From the NCBI RefSeq assembly GCF_947493565.1, contig NZ_CANLRG010000009.1, positions 1 through 64,000 on the forward strand: a stretch of 64,000 bases of DNA, read 5' to 3'. This document shows positions 1 through 9,111 of this stretch, piece after piece (the first letter of the stretch is position 1; every line of letters starts with the position of its first letter). The translations under genes were made by a program, and so were the position numbers. The DNA comes from an uncultured Lutibacter sp. (GTDB lineage: Bacteria; Bacteroidota; Bacteroidia; Flavobacteriales; Flavobacteriaceae). The notes below the pieces were generated by a model, which made no database searches, had not been told where the DNA came from, and saw nothing but the letters and a program-made list of their open reading frames with translations.

Positions 1-99
1 GGAAAAATCCAAGTAAACCTTGAAAATAAACCTACAGGGTTGTACCTTGCTAAAGTTTATTTAGATGAAACTTTAACTTTAAAAATTATAAAGCAATAG
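1..99 (+). CDS. 3' end of a secreted protein with a type IX sorting tail (partial)
   Basis: Only the last 32 codons lie in the window, read in frame 1 to a TAG stop. The residues include the run NKPTGLYLAKVYLD and end TLKIIKQ. This pattern (small residue, G-hydrophobic-Y-hydrophobic, short hairpin, final strand with a basic end) matches the C-terminal sorting domain that type IX secretion uses in Bacteroidota; the tail is normally removed when the cargo is secreted or anchored. The body of the protein lies upstream of the window, so its function cannot be stated. A perfect hairpin terminator follows about 140 bases downstream. Confidence 0.75.
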   Translation, partial: GKIQVNLENKPTGLYLAKVYLDETLTLKIIKQ

Positions 100-235
100 T
101 ATAAATTTAATAAAAATGGTTACTCCTTTTTTATTATTGATATTTTAAAACGAATACTTAAAGCTAGTTTATTAATTTTATTTAATAAGATCATAATTCA
201 ATTTAATTAGCTTATTAAGCTTAGATAAAACATAA

Positions 236-270
236 ATAAAAAAAGACCGCTAATTAGCGGTCTTTTTTTA
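236..270. terminator. Bidirectional terminator hairpin
   Basis: A perfect 14-base inverted repeat (AAAAAGACCGCTAA and its complement) is flanked by A-runs on the left and T-runs on the right. It lies between the convergent ends of the secreted-protein gene (+) and the lipoprotein gene (-), so it can terminate both. Confidence 0.85.
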
Positions 271-289
271 TAAGGATTATTAGTTATTT

Positions 290-1360
290 TTATTGAAGAA
301 CATATACACCTCCACTTAAAATAACTTTCATTTCCCATACTTCAGCAGCACCGGAATATACATTATATGATACAACGTATTTTTGTCCTTCAGCGCTATC
401 AGGGAAATTATTTAATAAAATAGTATTAATTTTTTCTAGTCTAACACTTTCTAACTCTTCAGCTTTACCAGATCTTACATCAAAATTTTGATAATATCCA
501 TTTCCAACTAGATCATAATCTGCAGCTGTTAAAGTATATTTTATGGTGTTGTCAGGAACCCAAGTAGTACCATCATGACCAAACTTAATAGTTTCTTCAA
601 TTACATTATTGTATTTAGACCAAGTTGAGCCATCAAAAATATAGTTATTTACATAACTTTTTGTAACTCCACCACCAGCATATAATTCATACATTGCTTG
701 AACAATATCTCCCGCTTTTTTTGGACTAAATTTAAAGATGTCAGGTAATGCTAAAGGTATTTTAATTGCTGCTTCATCATGGCTTGAGAAGTTAGGATAC
801 CCTTCTCCCATAGCTTTATATTCATCAGGAGTAAACCCTGCAAATCTATTCCATTCACCATTTTTATATAAAAATCCATCAGTTAATGTAACTTCTCCTC
901 CTGCGTAAAAACGGTATCTTAAAGAATAAAAATCACCTTCATCTGGTGTTGGATAAGTAGCTTCTAAATAGTCAAAAATGTGATAATCTCTGTCAAAATT
1001 ACCATAGGTTTTACCAGTAATTGCATTATGTTCAGCGTCACTTAATTCATATACTTCAGCACTTGGTGTGCTTAAAGGGTTGTATAGTTTAAAAGTTACA
1101 GTAGCTAAAGACCCTTCTCCCCAAACAGGATATTTGTCAATAAGTAGACCTGGTATCATCGCTTTGGCATCATCAATTGAACTAAAATTACCATAATTTA
1201 ATTCTAAATCCTCATAGTCATCATCACTTAAAGTAAAAGTAACTTCACCAGTAATAATTTCTTCTTGTGCATCTATTTCAGCATATATATCTTCCATAGG
1301 GTCACAGGCCGTTGTAAAAACTAAGCCTAAAACCATCAATAAATAAATTATTTTTTTCAT
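290..1360 (-). CDS. Four-repeat lipoprotein encoded behind a TonB receptor
   Basis: A 356-residue lipoprotein: a hydrophobic N-terminus leads to the lipobox TTAC with Cys19 as the lipidation site, followed by an acidic stretch. I do not recognise a named family. Four diverged repeats are visible, at about residues 42-94, 105-171, 176-248 and 276-346. Each has the pattern (T/S)-x-x-(D/E)-(Y/H), then Y-x-NF, an amphipathic helix, a proline or glycine turn, and (V/L)-x-Y-x-(L/V/F)-Y-(A/S/N)-G; the later copies end in a strand with Trp. The gene follows the TonB receptor by 18 bases on the same strand, so it is probably co-transcribed with it. A surface-exposed or periplasmic partner of that receptor is an inference from position. 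Confidence 0.8.
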   Translation of the reverse strand: MKKIIYLLMVLGLVFTTACDPMEDIYAEIDAQEEIITGEVTFTLSDDDYEDLELNYGNFSSIDDAKAMIPGLLIDKYPVWGEGSLATVTFKLYNPLSTPSAEVYELSDAEHNAITGKTYGNFDRDYHIFDYLEATYPTPDEGDFYSLRYRFYAGGEVTLTDGFLYKNGEWNRFAGFTPDEYKAMGEGYPNFSSHDEAAIKIPLALPDIFKFSPKKAGDIVQAMYELYAGGGVTKSYVNNYIFDGSTWSKYNNVIEETIKFGHDGTTWVPDNTIKYTLTAADYDLVGNGYYQNFDVRSGKAEELESVRLEKINTILLNNFPDSAEGQKYVVSYNVYSGAAEVWEMKVILSGGVYVLQ

Positions 1361-1378
1361 TGTTTACTGTTTTTTTAA

Positions 1379-3910
1379 TTAAAATCTAATTTTAGCACTT
1401 ACGTTAAACGTTCTTCCGTACCCAAACCATACTAGTGCAGTTTGGTCAGTTGAACCTGAGCCATCTAATGCGTCAGCAATATATTCAGTATTGAAAACAT
1501 TATTCATTCTACCAATTAAAGTAGTGTCTAAATCTCCAATTTTGAAACCATATCTTATACTTGCATCAAAAGTGCTATAACTTGGTGCTTTCCATGCTTG
1601 AGGAGCACCTTGAGTTCCTCTGTCGTTAGGATCATATGCAGCATATAAATCATCAAAGAAGTTAAAGTCTACAGTGAAATGAGTTTTAGACATTAATTCA
1701 TAGTCTAAACCTAAAGCTGCTGTTGTTTGTGCAGCATCGGCAACCTTTAATCCTGAGATATATAGGTTAACTGTGTTTACTAAATTTTGTTCTTCGTCAA
1801 AGATTTGAACATTTTCTAAGTCATTATCCCATTGCCAGTCACCTAAAGATAACATACCAATTAAAGTAAGTTTGTCAGATGGTTTATAGGTAAAGTCTAA
1901 CTCAATACCTTGGTGAATAGCATTTACACCTAAAATATTAGCTGTATTAAAGGTTCCATCTTGATTTTGGAATCCTCTTGTTAGAGTTCTATCATTCCAT
2001 TGAGTTCTGTAAATATTTAAATTAGCAGCTAATTTTTCACTTCTTAAGCCATACCCTAATTCTGCACTAAATATTTTTTGATTTTCAGCATCAGCATTAA
2101 TATGATCATTATCAAATTGTAAGAAAACAGAATCAAAGCCTGCTGCTTTTTCAAAATAACCAATATTAGCAAAAATGTTATGAGTATCATTTAAGCGATA
2201 GTTAGCACCACCTTTTACACTAAATCCAGTAAAATTATATTTATCAGTTTTTTGATTTCCTGGTGTATATTGGAAGTAATCAATTCTTCTGTAAGAAGTA
2301 TTAGAAATTGCTGCTGATACAAAAGTAGAAATTTGGTCATTATTATACTCTAATTGAGTAAATATACCTTGCCATCCAACTTCACCATCATTCCAGTAAT
2401 CACGTTTATCACCTACTTTTAAAGCAGCATTAGGATTGTTAACATTATTATTGTCATATGCATAAGCACCACCTAATAAATCTGTTACTTCAGAGAAGTG
2501 TTTTCCAGTATAAGTTCTTAAATCTAGACCTGTGATAAAATCTAAGTTATCGTTTAATTCAGTTTTAAATGTTGATAACATACCAAACCAACTGTGATCA
2601 TTTCTAGAAGCTCTTAAATAAGCTTCAGAACCCAATCCTTGAGCTGCATTGGCTCTGTTTATTTCAACTATATTGTCTAAATCAATAGGTTGATCATCTC
2701 CACCTAATCTAACATTGAATAAATCTCTGTTATCTCCAGCAGTTCCACCACCACCACCAGTACCCCAAGAGGCATAAAGTGCAGTAGATAAATCTGTTTT
2801 ATCGTTGATAGTCCAATAGTGGTTTAATGAAGTTTGTGATTTGTGGTAGAAGTTGTCCTCTACATGTACAACACTTCCATTTTTTATCCCCCAATCTGGA
2901 TTAAATTTATTCCCACTTTCAGCATTTCGGTATTTAGAGATAAGACTTCTATTTTGTCTTTGTCCGTGTCTTTGTGGTGCTCCGAATGATGTTAATGATA
3001 ATTTGTGGTTTTCATTCAATTGTTTTGAAATATTCACAAAATAATTATAACCTTCAAATTCAGTTCCATCTACATAACCATCACCTTTGGTTTTTGATGC
3101 AGATACTGTAGCTGCAAATCCATTATCTAGTAATCCAGTAGAAACAGTAGCCCCATATTTTTGGTAACCATCATTTCCTACAGCAGTAAAAATATTTCCA
3201 CCTTTCTCTATATCAGTAGTTTTAGATAAGATGTTTACAGTACCTCCAATTGAAGGAACAGCTACTTTAGAAGCCCCTAATCCACGTTGAACCTGCATAG
3301 CACTTGTAACGTCAGCTAAACCAGCCCAGTTACTCCAGTAAACTCTACCATTTTCCATATCATTAACAGGAACTCCGTTAATCATAACGGCAACGTTTTC
3401 AGAGTTAAAACCTCTTAAGTTAAGTCTTCCATCACCGAAACCACCACCTGATTTAGTAGCATACACACCTGGTGTAGATTTTAAAATTTCAGGAAATTCT
3501 TGAGATCCTAATTTGTTTTCAATAACATCAGCTTTAACAGTTGAAACTGCAACAGGAGTTTTTCTGTCAACAGCAAAAGAGGTAGCTGTAATTACTATTT
3601 CTTCTAATGATTCAGATGAAGGATTTAAGGCAATTGTGCCAAAATTAGTACTTCCATTAAAAGTTAATGTTTTTGTTTCATAGCCAACAAATGAAACTAA
3701 AACTGTACCATTAGAAACGGATGTTTCAAATGTAAAATTACCATCAAAATCTGATGATGCACCTGAAGTAGCTCCCTTTAAAACTACTGAAGCTCCAGGT
3801 AAAGGTTGATTTGTCTCGTCAACAATCTTACCAGTAAGTTTGGTTTGTCCAAAAATGATAGATGTTGAAATTAACATAACTACCACTAGCCAATTTTTTA
3901 AATTTCTCAT
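1379..3910 (-). CDS. TonB-dependent outer membrane receptor with carboxypeptidase-like regulatory domain
   Basis: An 843-residue outer membrane receptor. A signal peptide ends near residue 21 (IFGQ). A CarboxypepD_reg-like beta domain follows at about 24-105, with the typical motif PLPGASVVLKG. The plug domain is at about 115-230 (LNLRGFNSENVAVMINGVP), and a 22-strand-type barrel fills the rest, ending in the aromatic residues of a C-terminal strand (SAKIRF). It would import a ligand across the outer membrane using TonB energy. No SusD-like gene is adjacent; the downstream partner is a repeat lipoprotein instead, so this is not a classical SusC. Substrate unknown. The 219 bases upstream hold no good match to the Bacteroidota promoter. 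Confidence 0.93.
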   Translation of the reverse strand: MRNLKNWLVVVMLISTSIIFGQTKLTGKIVDETNQPLPGASVVLKGATSGASSDFDGNFTFETSVSNGTVLVSFVGYETKTLTFNGSTNFGTIALNPSSESLEEIVITATSFAVDRKTPVAVSTVKADVIENKLGSQEFPEILKSTPGVYATKSGGGFGDGRLNLRGFNSENVAVMINGVPVNDMENGRVYWSNWAGLADVTSAMQVQRGLGASKVAVPSIGGTVNILSKTTDIEKGGNIFTAVGNDGYQKYGATVSTGLLDNGFAATVSASKTKGDGYVDGTEFEGYNYFVNISKQLNENHKLSLTSFGAPQRHGQRQNRSLISKYRNAESGNKFNPDWGIKNGSVVHVEDNFYHKSQTSLNHYWTINDKTDLSTALYASWGTGGGGGTAGDNRDLFNVRLGGDDQPIDLDNIVEINRANAAQGLGSEAYLRASRNDHSWFGMLSTFKTELNDNLDFITGLDLRTYTGKHFSEVTDLLGGAYAYDNNNVNNPNAALKVGDKRDYWNDGEVGWQGIFTQLEYNNDQISTFVSAAISNTSYRRIDYFQYTPGNQKTDKYNFTGFSVKGGANYRLNDTHNIFANIGYFEKAAGFDSVFLQFDNDHINADAENQKIFSAELGYGLRSEKLAANLNIYRTQWNDRTLTRGFQNQDGTFNTANILGVNAIHQGIELDFTYKPSDKLTLIGMLSLGDWQWDNDLENVQIFDEEQNLVNTVNLYISGLKVADAAQTTAALGLDYELMSKTHFTVDFNFFDDLYAAYDPNDRGTQGAPQAWKAPSYSTFDASIRYGFKIGDLDTTLIGRMNNVFNTEYIADALDGSGSTDQTALVWFGYGRTFNVSAKIRF

Positions 3911-4129
3911 TGTTTAATTTTAATTTGAATTAAATGTTTTGCAAAAGTGCAAATTTTTGTCGATTTCGCTTTTAATTAATTGTTAATTTTTAACAAAAAA
4001 TTAAGAACTTATAAATATACAAAAATGGCTACCTTTTGCTGATTTTCAATAAAATAAATATTAACAATTATTGAGAAATATGTAAAATATTGTTAAAAAC
4101 TTTAAGTATGTTATAGAATTGTTAAGTGT

Positions 4130-5695
4130 TTATAGCTTTGTTAGGTTTTTATGCGCTAATTCTTTTCCAAGCTCTACACCAAATTGGTCATAGCTATAGA
4201 TGTTCCATATAACCCCTTGAACAAATATTTTATGTTCATAAAAAGCAATTAAACTTCCTAAAGTTTTAGGGGTTAATTTGTTTATTAGTATGGATGTGCT
4301 TGGTTTGTTTCCTTCAAAAACTTTATAAGGTAACAACGTTTCAATTTCATCCATTTTACCTTGAGTTTTTAAATCTAAATGCGCCTCTTCTTTTGTTTTT
4401 CCTTCAGCTAAAGCTTGTATTTGAGCATAAAAGTTTGCCATTAATTTTTTATGGTGTTCTTTATTTCCATACAACGAATTTTTAAACCCTATAAAATCTG
4501 CTGGAATTAATTTGGTTCCTTGGTGTAATAACTGCATAAAAGCATGTTGTGAATTTGTACCTGTGCTTCCCCAAATTATATTACCTGTTTGGTAAGCTAC
4601 TTGGTTTCCATTTCTGTCCACACTTTTCCCATTACTTTCCATAATTGCTTGTTGTAAGTATGGCGCTAATTTAGTTAAGTATTGAGTGTAAGGTAAAATT
4701 ACTTCAGACTCAGATTTGTAAAAATTAGTGTACCATATTCCAATAAGACTCGCTAAAACTGGGGCGTTTTTTTCAAAAGGGGTGTTTTTAAAGTGCTCAT
4801 CCATTTCAAAAGCTCCAATTAAAAGTTCTTTGAAATTTTTGAACCCCACGGCTAAGCTAATAGATAAACCTACAGTACTCCAAAGCGAAAAACGACCACC
4901 TACCCAATCCCACATTGGAAAAATATTTTCAGAGTCAATTCCAAACTCACGTACATTTTTTAAGTTGGTTGAAACTGCTACAAAGTGTTTAGCAACATCT
5001 TTTTCAGTAGCTTTTTCTAAAAACCAATTTTTTATGGTTGTTGAATTTGTTAATGTTTCTTGAGTTGTAAACGTTTTTGAAACAATTACAAACAACGTAG
5101 TTTCAGGGTTTAAATGTTTAATTATTTCTTGTACGTGATCTCCATCAATATTAGAAACAAAATGAACATTTAAATTGTTTTTGTAGTATTTTAAAGATTC
5201 TACGACCATATCAGGACCTAAATCAGATCCTCCAATACCAATATTTACAACATCTGTTATAGTTTTGTTAGTGTAACCTTTCCAAGTGCCTGAAACAACT
5301 TTATTGGTAAAAGCTTCCATTTTAAGCAAGGTTTCTTTAACTTCAGGCATTACATTTATACCATCAACAACTATTTCTTGATTATTTTGGTTTCTAAGTG
5401 CGGTATGTAATACAGCTCTATTTTCAGTGACATTAATTTTCTCTCCAGAAAAATACGCTTTTATTGCGCCTTTTAAATCTACTTCGTTTGCTAGCTCTAA
5501 TAGGTAATTTAAGGTGTCTTCAGTAATTCTATTATTGGAAAAATTAAATTCAAAATCGTTAAAATTTATAGTGAATTTTTCTTTTCTTGAAGGATTGCTA
5601 TTAAATAATGATTTTAAATGTAGGTGCTTTGTATCGTTATAATTTTTGGTAAGTTTTTCCCAAGCTTTGGTTGTAGTTGGATTTATATTTTTCAT
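4130..5695 (-). CDS. pgi: Glucose-6-phosphate isomerase
   Basis: Interconverts glucose 6-phosphate and fructose 6-phosphate in glycolysis and gluconeogenesis (cytosol). The 521 residues are slightly shorter than the 549 of the E. coli enzyme. The SIS-fold motifs are present: [10 protein letters not shown] (151-160), the phosphate-binding loop SKTFTTQET (206-214) and WDWVGGRFS (262-270). Catalytic residues are in place: Glu353 in MESNGKSV, His384 in NSQHAF and Lys511 in VELGKELA. It lies 10 bases behind the M23 peptidase gene on the same strand, which suggests one transcript (DUF3108, M23, pgi). Confidence 0.97.
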   Translation of the reverse strand: MKNINPTTTKAWEKLTKNYNDTKHLHLKSLFNSNPSRKEKFTINFNDFEFNFSNNRITEDTLNYLLELANEVDLKGAIKAYFSGEKINVTENRAVLHTALRNQNNQEIVVDGINVMPEVKETLLKMEAFTNKVVSGTWKGYTNKTITDVVNIGIGGSDLGPDMVVESLKYYKNNLNVHFVSNIDGDHVQEIIKHLNPETTLFVIVSKTFTTQETLTNSTTIKNWFLEKATEKDVAKHFVAVSTNLKNVREFGIDSENIFPMWDWVGGRFSLWSTVGLSISLAVGFKNFKELLIGAFEMDEHFKNTPFEKNAPVLASLIGIWYTNFYKSESEVILPYTQYLTKLAPYLQQAIMESNGKSVDRNGNQVAYQTGNIIWGSTGTNSQHAFMQLLHQGTKLIPADFIGFKNSLYGNKEHHKKLMANFYAQIQALAEGKTKEEAHLDLKTQGKMDEIETLLPYKVFEGNKPSTSILINKLTPKTLGSLIAFYEHKIFVQGVIWNIYSYDQFGVELGKELAHKNLTKL

Positions 5696-5705
5696 ATGTT
5701 ATATG

Positions 5706-6974
5706 CTAAGATTGTAATTCTTTTTTAGGAATTATAATTTCGTTATCAATTGTTGAATAATTAATGGCGTCTATCTGTTCTTTTAAAGATTTGATAAACT
5801 CAAAATAATGAGGTTTTATATTTTCTTTCATAGGTTCTGCTGCAGGAAGTTTTTCTTTTAAAGGATCTACCTGTCTTCCATTTTTCCAAAAGCGATAACA
5901 AACATGAGGTCCAGAAGTATTTCCAGTCATTCCAATATAACCAATAACATCTCCTTGTTTAACCACGTCTCCAACTTTAACAGCTCTTCTACTCATGTGT
6001 AAATATTGAGTGCTATACGTTGCATTATGTCTAATTTTAACATAATTTCCATTACCGCCTTTTCTTCTAGATTCAGTAACAGTTCCATTAGCAGTTGCCA
6101 TTATTGGTGTTCCAATAGGTGCTGCAAAATCGGTTCCTTTATGAGGTCTTACTCTGTTTCCATATAAGGCAATTCTTCTTTTTAAATTATACCGAGAAGA
6201 AATTCTGCTAAATTTTACAGGCATTTTTAAAAATTGACGACGTAGGTTGGTGGCTTCATCATCAAAATAATCAGGAATATTTAAAATAGTATCTGCAACA
6301 TATTTAAACGCATAAAAGGGTTGATTTCCATGTTCAAAGTATGCTGCTTTAATTTCTCCTATTCCAACTGGAATGGTATCATTAATGTATAACTGTTCAT
6401 AAATAAGTTTGAACTTATCATTTTTTTGAAGTCTAGAAAAGTCTATAGTCCAAGCATAAATATCATCAGCCATTTTATAAGTTAAGTAAGAACTTAAACC
6501 TTGACTTTCCACCGCATCTGAAAGATGGGTTGTGATTATTCCAGAAGCAGTTTTTAGTACAGTTTTTACAGGTTTTTTTCCATGATAAGCTACGGGAATA
6601 GAATCTCTAAAATCGACAACAGTATATCGAACTTTGGAATGTTGGTATATAAAAACTTGTGCTTGTTCAGTTGAATCATTTTTAGCCAAAACGGTATATG
6701 GGATTCCACTTTTTATTTTTCGAACATTAAAAGTGTCTCTAATTTTATTGACAATCTCTAATACTCTCGGGTAATCTACATGATTTCGATCAAGAATTTC
6801 ACTAAAGTTTTCTCCAGGCTTTATAGTGTCGTTTATGACTTTAAAATTATTTAATTTAAAACCAAATTCTTTAACAATTTTAGGCGTTTCGGGAACAATA
6901 CTTGCTTGTGGTTTTTCATCAGTTTTACAAGAAATAAATGAAACAAATAGAAATAAGATTATTAAATTTTTCAA
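5706..6974 (-). CDS. M23-family (LytM) peptidoglycan endopeptidase, lipoprotein
   Basis: A 422-residue envelope protein. The lipobox SFISC puts a lipidated Cys at residue 16. The N-terminal half is a periplasmic extension including a LysM/opacity-like region; the LytM domain spans about 265-375. The first zinc motif HxxxD is intact (His278, Asp282), and a His is present in QYLHMS. The second motif, normally HxH, reads HVC, so the usual second histidine zinc ligand is Cys359. Cys can bind zinc, and I recall the same PHVCYRFW string in other Bacteroidota members, so the enzyme is probably active. Likely role: cutting peptide cross-links in the cell wall. Co-oriented with the DUF3108 gene upstream (53 bases) and pgi downstream. 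Confidence 0.92.
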   Translation of the reverse strand: MKNLIILFLFVSFISCKTDEKPQASIVPETPKIVKEFGFKLNNFKVINDTIKPGENFSEILDRNHVDYPRVLEIVNKIRDTFNVRKIKSGIPYTVLAKNDSTEQAQVFIYQHSKVRYTVVDFRDSIPVAYHGKKPVKTVLKTASGIITTHLSDAVESQGLSSYLTYKMADDIYAWTIDFSRLQKNDKFKLIYEQLYINDTIPVGIGEIKAAYFEHGNQPFYAFKYVADTILNIPDYFDDEATNLRRQFLKMPVKFSRISSRYNLKRRIALYGNRVRPHKGTDFAAPIGTPIMATANGTVTESRRKGGNGNYVKIRHNATYSTQYLHMSRRAVKVGDVVKQGDVIGYIGMTGNTSGPHVCYRFWKNGRQVDPLKEKLPAAEPMKENIKPHYFEFIKSLKEQIDAINYSTIDNEIIIPKKELQS

Positions 6975-7027
6975 GGGTTTAAGCGTTTTATGTTTTGGTT
7001 TGTTAAAGTTAAACGCAAAAATACAAT

Positions 7028-7828
7028 TTAATTATCAAAAATAATGTTAAAAGGATGTGCTAAGCCTTTAAAAGCTTCTATGTCTGCTCGTAAAGATCCT
7101 ACAGCTAATGATGCTTTAATTCTTAATGGAATTTTATTATCATCATTGCTAATCCAAACTGTTACACTTTCCTGTTCCTTAAAAACTCTACCAGCTTGTA
7201 CCATAGGCCTAAAAGCAAGTGAATTAATATTTCCAAATTTTGTTTTAATAATTTCTTCGCCTAAAAACACCAATTTAAAATTATGAATTTCTTGATCAAA
7301 AAACATTGGCAACTCAATTTCATCACCCTTGTTTAAGTTTTTCAATTTTTGATTTCTTAAAAAGTAAAGTGATGAGAGCATATCTTGAATTTCATCATTA
7401 ATTGGATGCTTAGTTTCGGTATTGTGCTTGTGATTTTTTACAATGGCTTCGTTTTTTTCATAATCAAAAAGAATTTCTTTGTCTTTGGTGTAGCCTCCTT
7501 CATTTATTTTGCGAATAAAGCGATAGGGTTTTAAAGTTTCTTTATACATAAAAGTTTGATAATCATCTTTTACTTTAAAAAATAAACTTACAAGTCCGGT
7601 TGATTTTCCTTTTCCAATTATATGAAACGCTTCTTTATTAAAATTAGTTGTTTCTTTAACTTCAATAGTTGAAAAACCAGCATTTAAAAAATTACTATAG
7701 CTCATTCTAAATTTTAGCCATTCTCCTTGTTTAAAAGCATAATTTTTTTCGGGAGTTAATTTTTTTACCGATTGTCCCAATGAAATTACAGAGGTAAATA
7801 AAGCTAATATGATAAGTAATTTTTTCAT
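7028..7828 (-). CDS. DUF3108 domain protein
   Basis: A 266-residue protein with a cleavable signal peptide (about residues 1-19, ending SLGQ). The body matches the DUF3108 pattern: a beta-rich fold starting with GEWLKFRMSY, then ETTNFNKEAFHIIGKG and a late strand with VTVWISNDDNKIPLRI, as seen in periplasmic or outer-membrane-associated proteins of unknown function. It is probably the first gene of a DUF3108-M23-pgi run; no clear promoter motif is visible in front. Function unknown. Confidence 0.85.
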   Translation of the reverse strand: MKKLLIILALFTSVISLGQSVKKLTPEKNYAFKQGEWLKFRMSYSNFLNAGFSTIEVKETTNFNKEAFHIIGKGKSTGLVSLFFKVKDDYQTFMYKETLKPYRFIRKINEGGYTKDKEILFDYEKNEAIVKNHKHNTETKHPINDEIQDMLSSLYFLRNQKLKNLNKGDEIELPMFFDQEIHNFKLVFLGEEIIKTKFGNINSLAFRPMVQAGRVFKEQESVTVWISNDDNKIPLRIKASLAVGSLRADIEAFKGLAHPFNIIFDN

Positions 7829-7883
7829 TTAATAGTAGTGTAAATTATTGTTTTTTATAAAAAATACAATTACTGTTCCAAAA

Positions 7884-7922
7884 ATAATAAAAGCTTAACA
7901 CATAAGGTTAAGCTTTTATTAA
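7884..7922. terminator. Terminator hairpin after hppD
   Basis: A perfect 14-base stem (AATAAAAGCTTAAC with complement GTTAAGCTTTTATT) around a 7-base loop. It lies just beyond the stop of hppD (- strand) and is T-rich on the - strand side, so it ends the hmgA-hppD transcript. The 12-mer AAAAGCTTAACA in its left arm also occurs in the hmgA leader at the other end of the operon. Confidence 0.8.
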
Positions 7923-7943
7923 ATAAAGTATGAATTAAGAAAA

Positions 7944-9101
7944 TTATAACGTTCCTCTTCTGGCTTGTTCTGCTTCAATAGATTCAAATAAAGCTTTGAA
8001 ATTTCCTTTACCAAAAGATTGAGCTCCTTTTCGTTGTATAATTTCAAAGAATAAAGTAGGTCGGTCTGTTACTGGTTTGGTAAAAATTTGAAGTAAATAA
8101 CCTTCATCATCTCTGTCAACTAAAATTCCTAAGTCTTTTAATTCAGCTAAATCTTCATCAATTTCTCCAACCCTGTCCATTACGGTATCATAGTAAGTAC
8201 CTGGAACGTATAAAAATTCAACACCTCTTTCTGTCATCGCTTTTACAGTTTCTAAAATATTGTTGGTAGCAACAGCAATATGTTGTACTCCAGGACCTTT
8301 ATAAAAATCTAAGTACTCTTCAATTTGTGATTTTTTTATTCCTTCTGCAGGTTCGTTAATTGGAAATTTTACACGTCCATTACCATTGGTCATTACTTTG
8401 CTCATTAAAGCGGTATATTGTGTAGAAATGTCTTTATCATCAAAAGTTATTAAATTGGCAAAACCCATAGTTTCATTATAAAATTTAGCCCAAACATTCA
8501 TTTCATTCCATCCAACATTACCCACCATATGGTCTATATAACGTAAGCCTACATCTTTAGGATTGTGAGTGGTTTCCCATTTTTGAAATTTTGGTAAAAA
8601 TACTCCGTTGTATTTTTTTCGTTCTACAAACACATGCACAGTATCTCCATAAGTATGAATTCCAGAACGAATTACTTCTCCATTTTCATCGGTTTCTTTG
8701 GTTGGTTTTAAGTACGATTTTGCTCCTCTTTTTGTTGTTTCTTCCCAAGCCTTAGTAGCGTCTTCAACCCAAAGAGCTACTACTTTAACACCATCACCAT
8801 GTTTTTCAATATGTTCAAAGAGTTCAGGGTTATTCTTATTTGGCATGGGAGTAGTTAGTACCAATCTAATTTTATCTTGTACTAAAACATAACTAGTTCT
8901 GTCTGTAAGTCCAGTTTCCAAACCAGCATAAGCTAAAGATTGAAATCCGAAAGCTGTTTTGTAATAATGGGCTGCCTGTTTTGCATTTCCTACATATAGT
9001 TCTACATAGTCGGTTCCTAATAGTGGTAAAAAATCTTCAGCTTCTGGAAAGATTTTTTCCAAACCGTAATTAAAATTCTGTTTATTTTTTAAATCTGACA
9101 T
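7944..9101 (-). CDS. hppD: 4-hydroxyphenylpyruvate dioxygenase
   Basis: Non-haem Fe(II) enzyme that converts 4-hydroxyphenylpyruvate to homogentisate in tyrosine breakdown. It has 385 residues with two vicinal-oxygen-chelate modules (about 28-160 and 187-360). The three iron ligands are readable: His191 (YIDHMVGNV), His274 (GVQHIAVATN) and Glu353 (LFFEIIQRKG). It lies 10 bases behind hmgA on the same strand; the next pathway step is catalysed by that gene's product, so they form a catabolic operon. A strong hairpin closes the unit downstream. Confidence 0.97.
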   Translation of the reverse strand: MSDLKNKQNFNYGLEKIFPEAEDFLPLLGTDYVELYVGNAKQAAHYYKTAFGFQSLAYAGLETGLTDRTSYVLVQDKIRLVLTTPMPNKNNPELFEHIEKHGDGVKVVALWVEDATKAWEETTKRGAKSYLKPTKETDENGEVIRSGIHTYGDTVHVFVERKKYNGVFLPKFQKWETTHNPKDVGLRYIDHMVGNVGWNEMNVWAKFYNETMGFANLITFDDKDISTQYTALMSKVMTNGNGRVKFPINEPAEGIKKSQIEEYLDFYKGPGVQHIAVATNNILETVKAMTERGVEFLYVPGTYYDTVMDRVGEIDEDLAELKDLGILVDRDDEGYLLQIFTKPVTDRPTLFFEIIQRKGAQSFGKGNFKALFESIEAEQARRGTL

Positions 9102-9111
9102 TTTTTTAGGT

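Noticed and set aside
4728-5063. 111-codon + strand open frame inside pgi
   Set aside because: It is antisense to conserved PGI motifs and has no start signal or similarity that I recognise.
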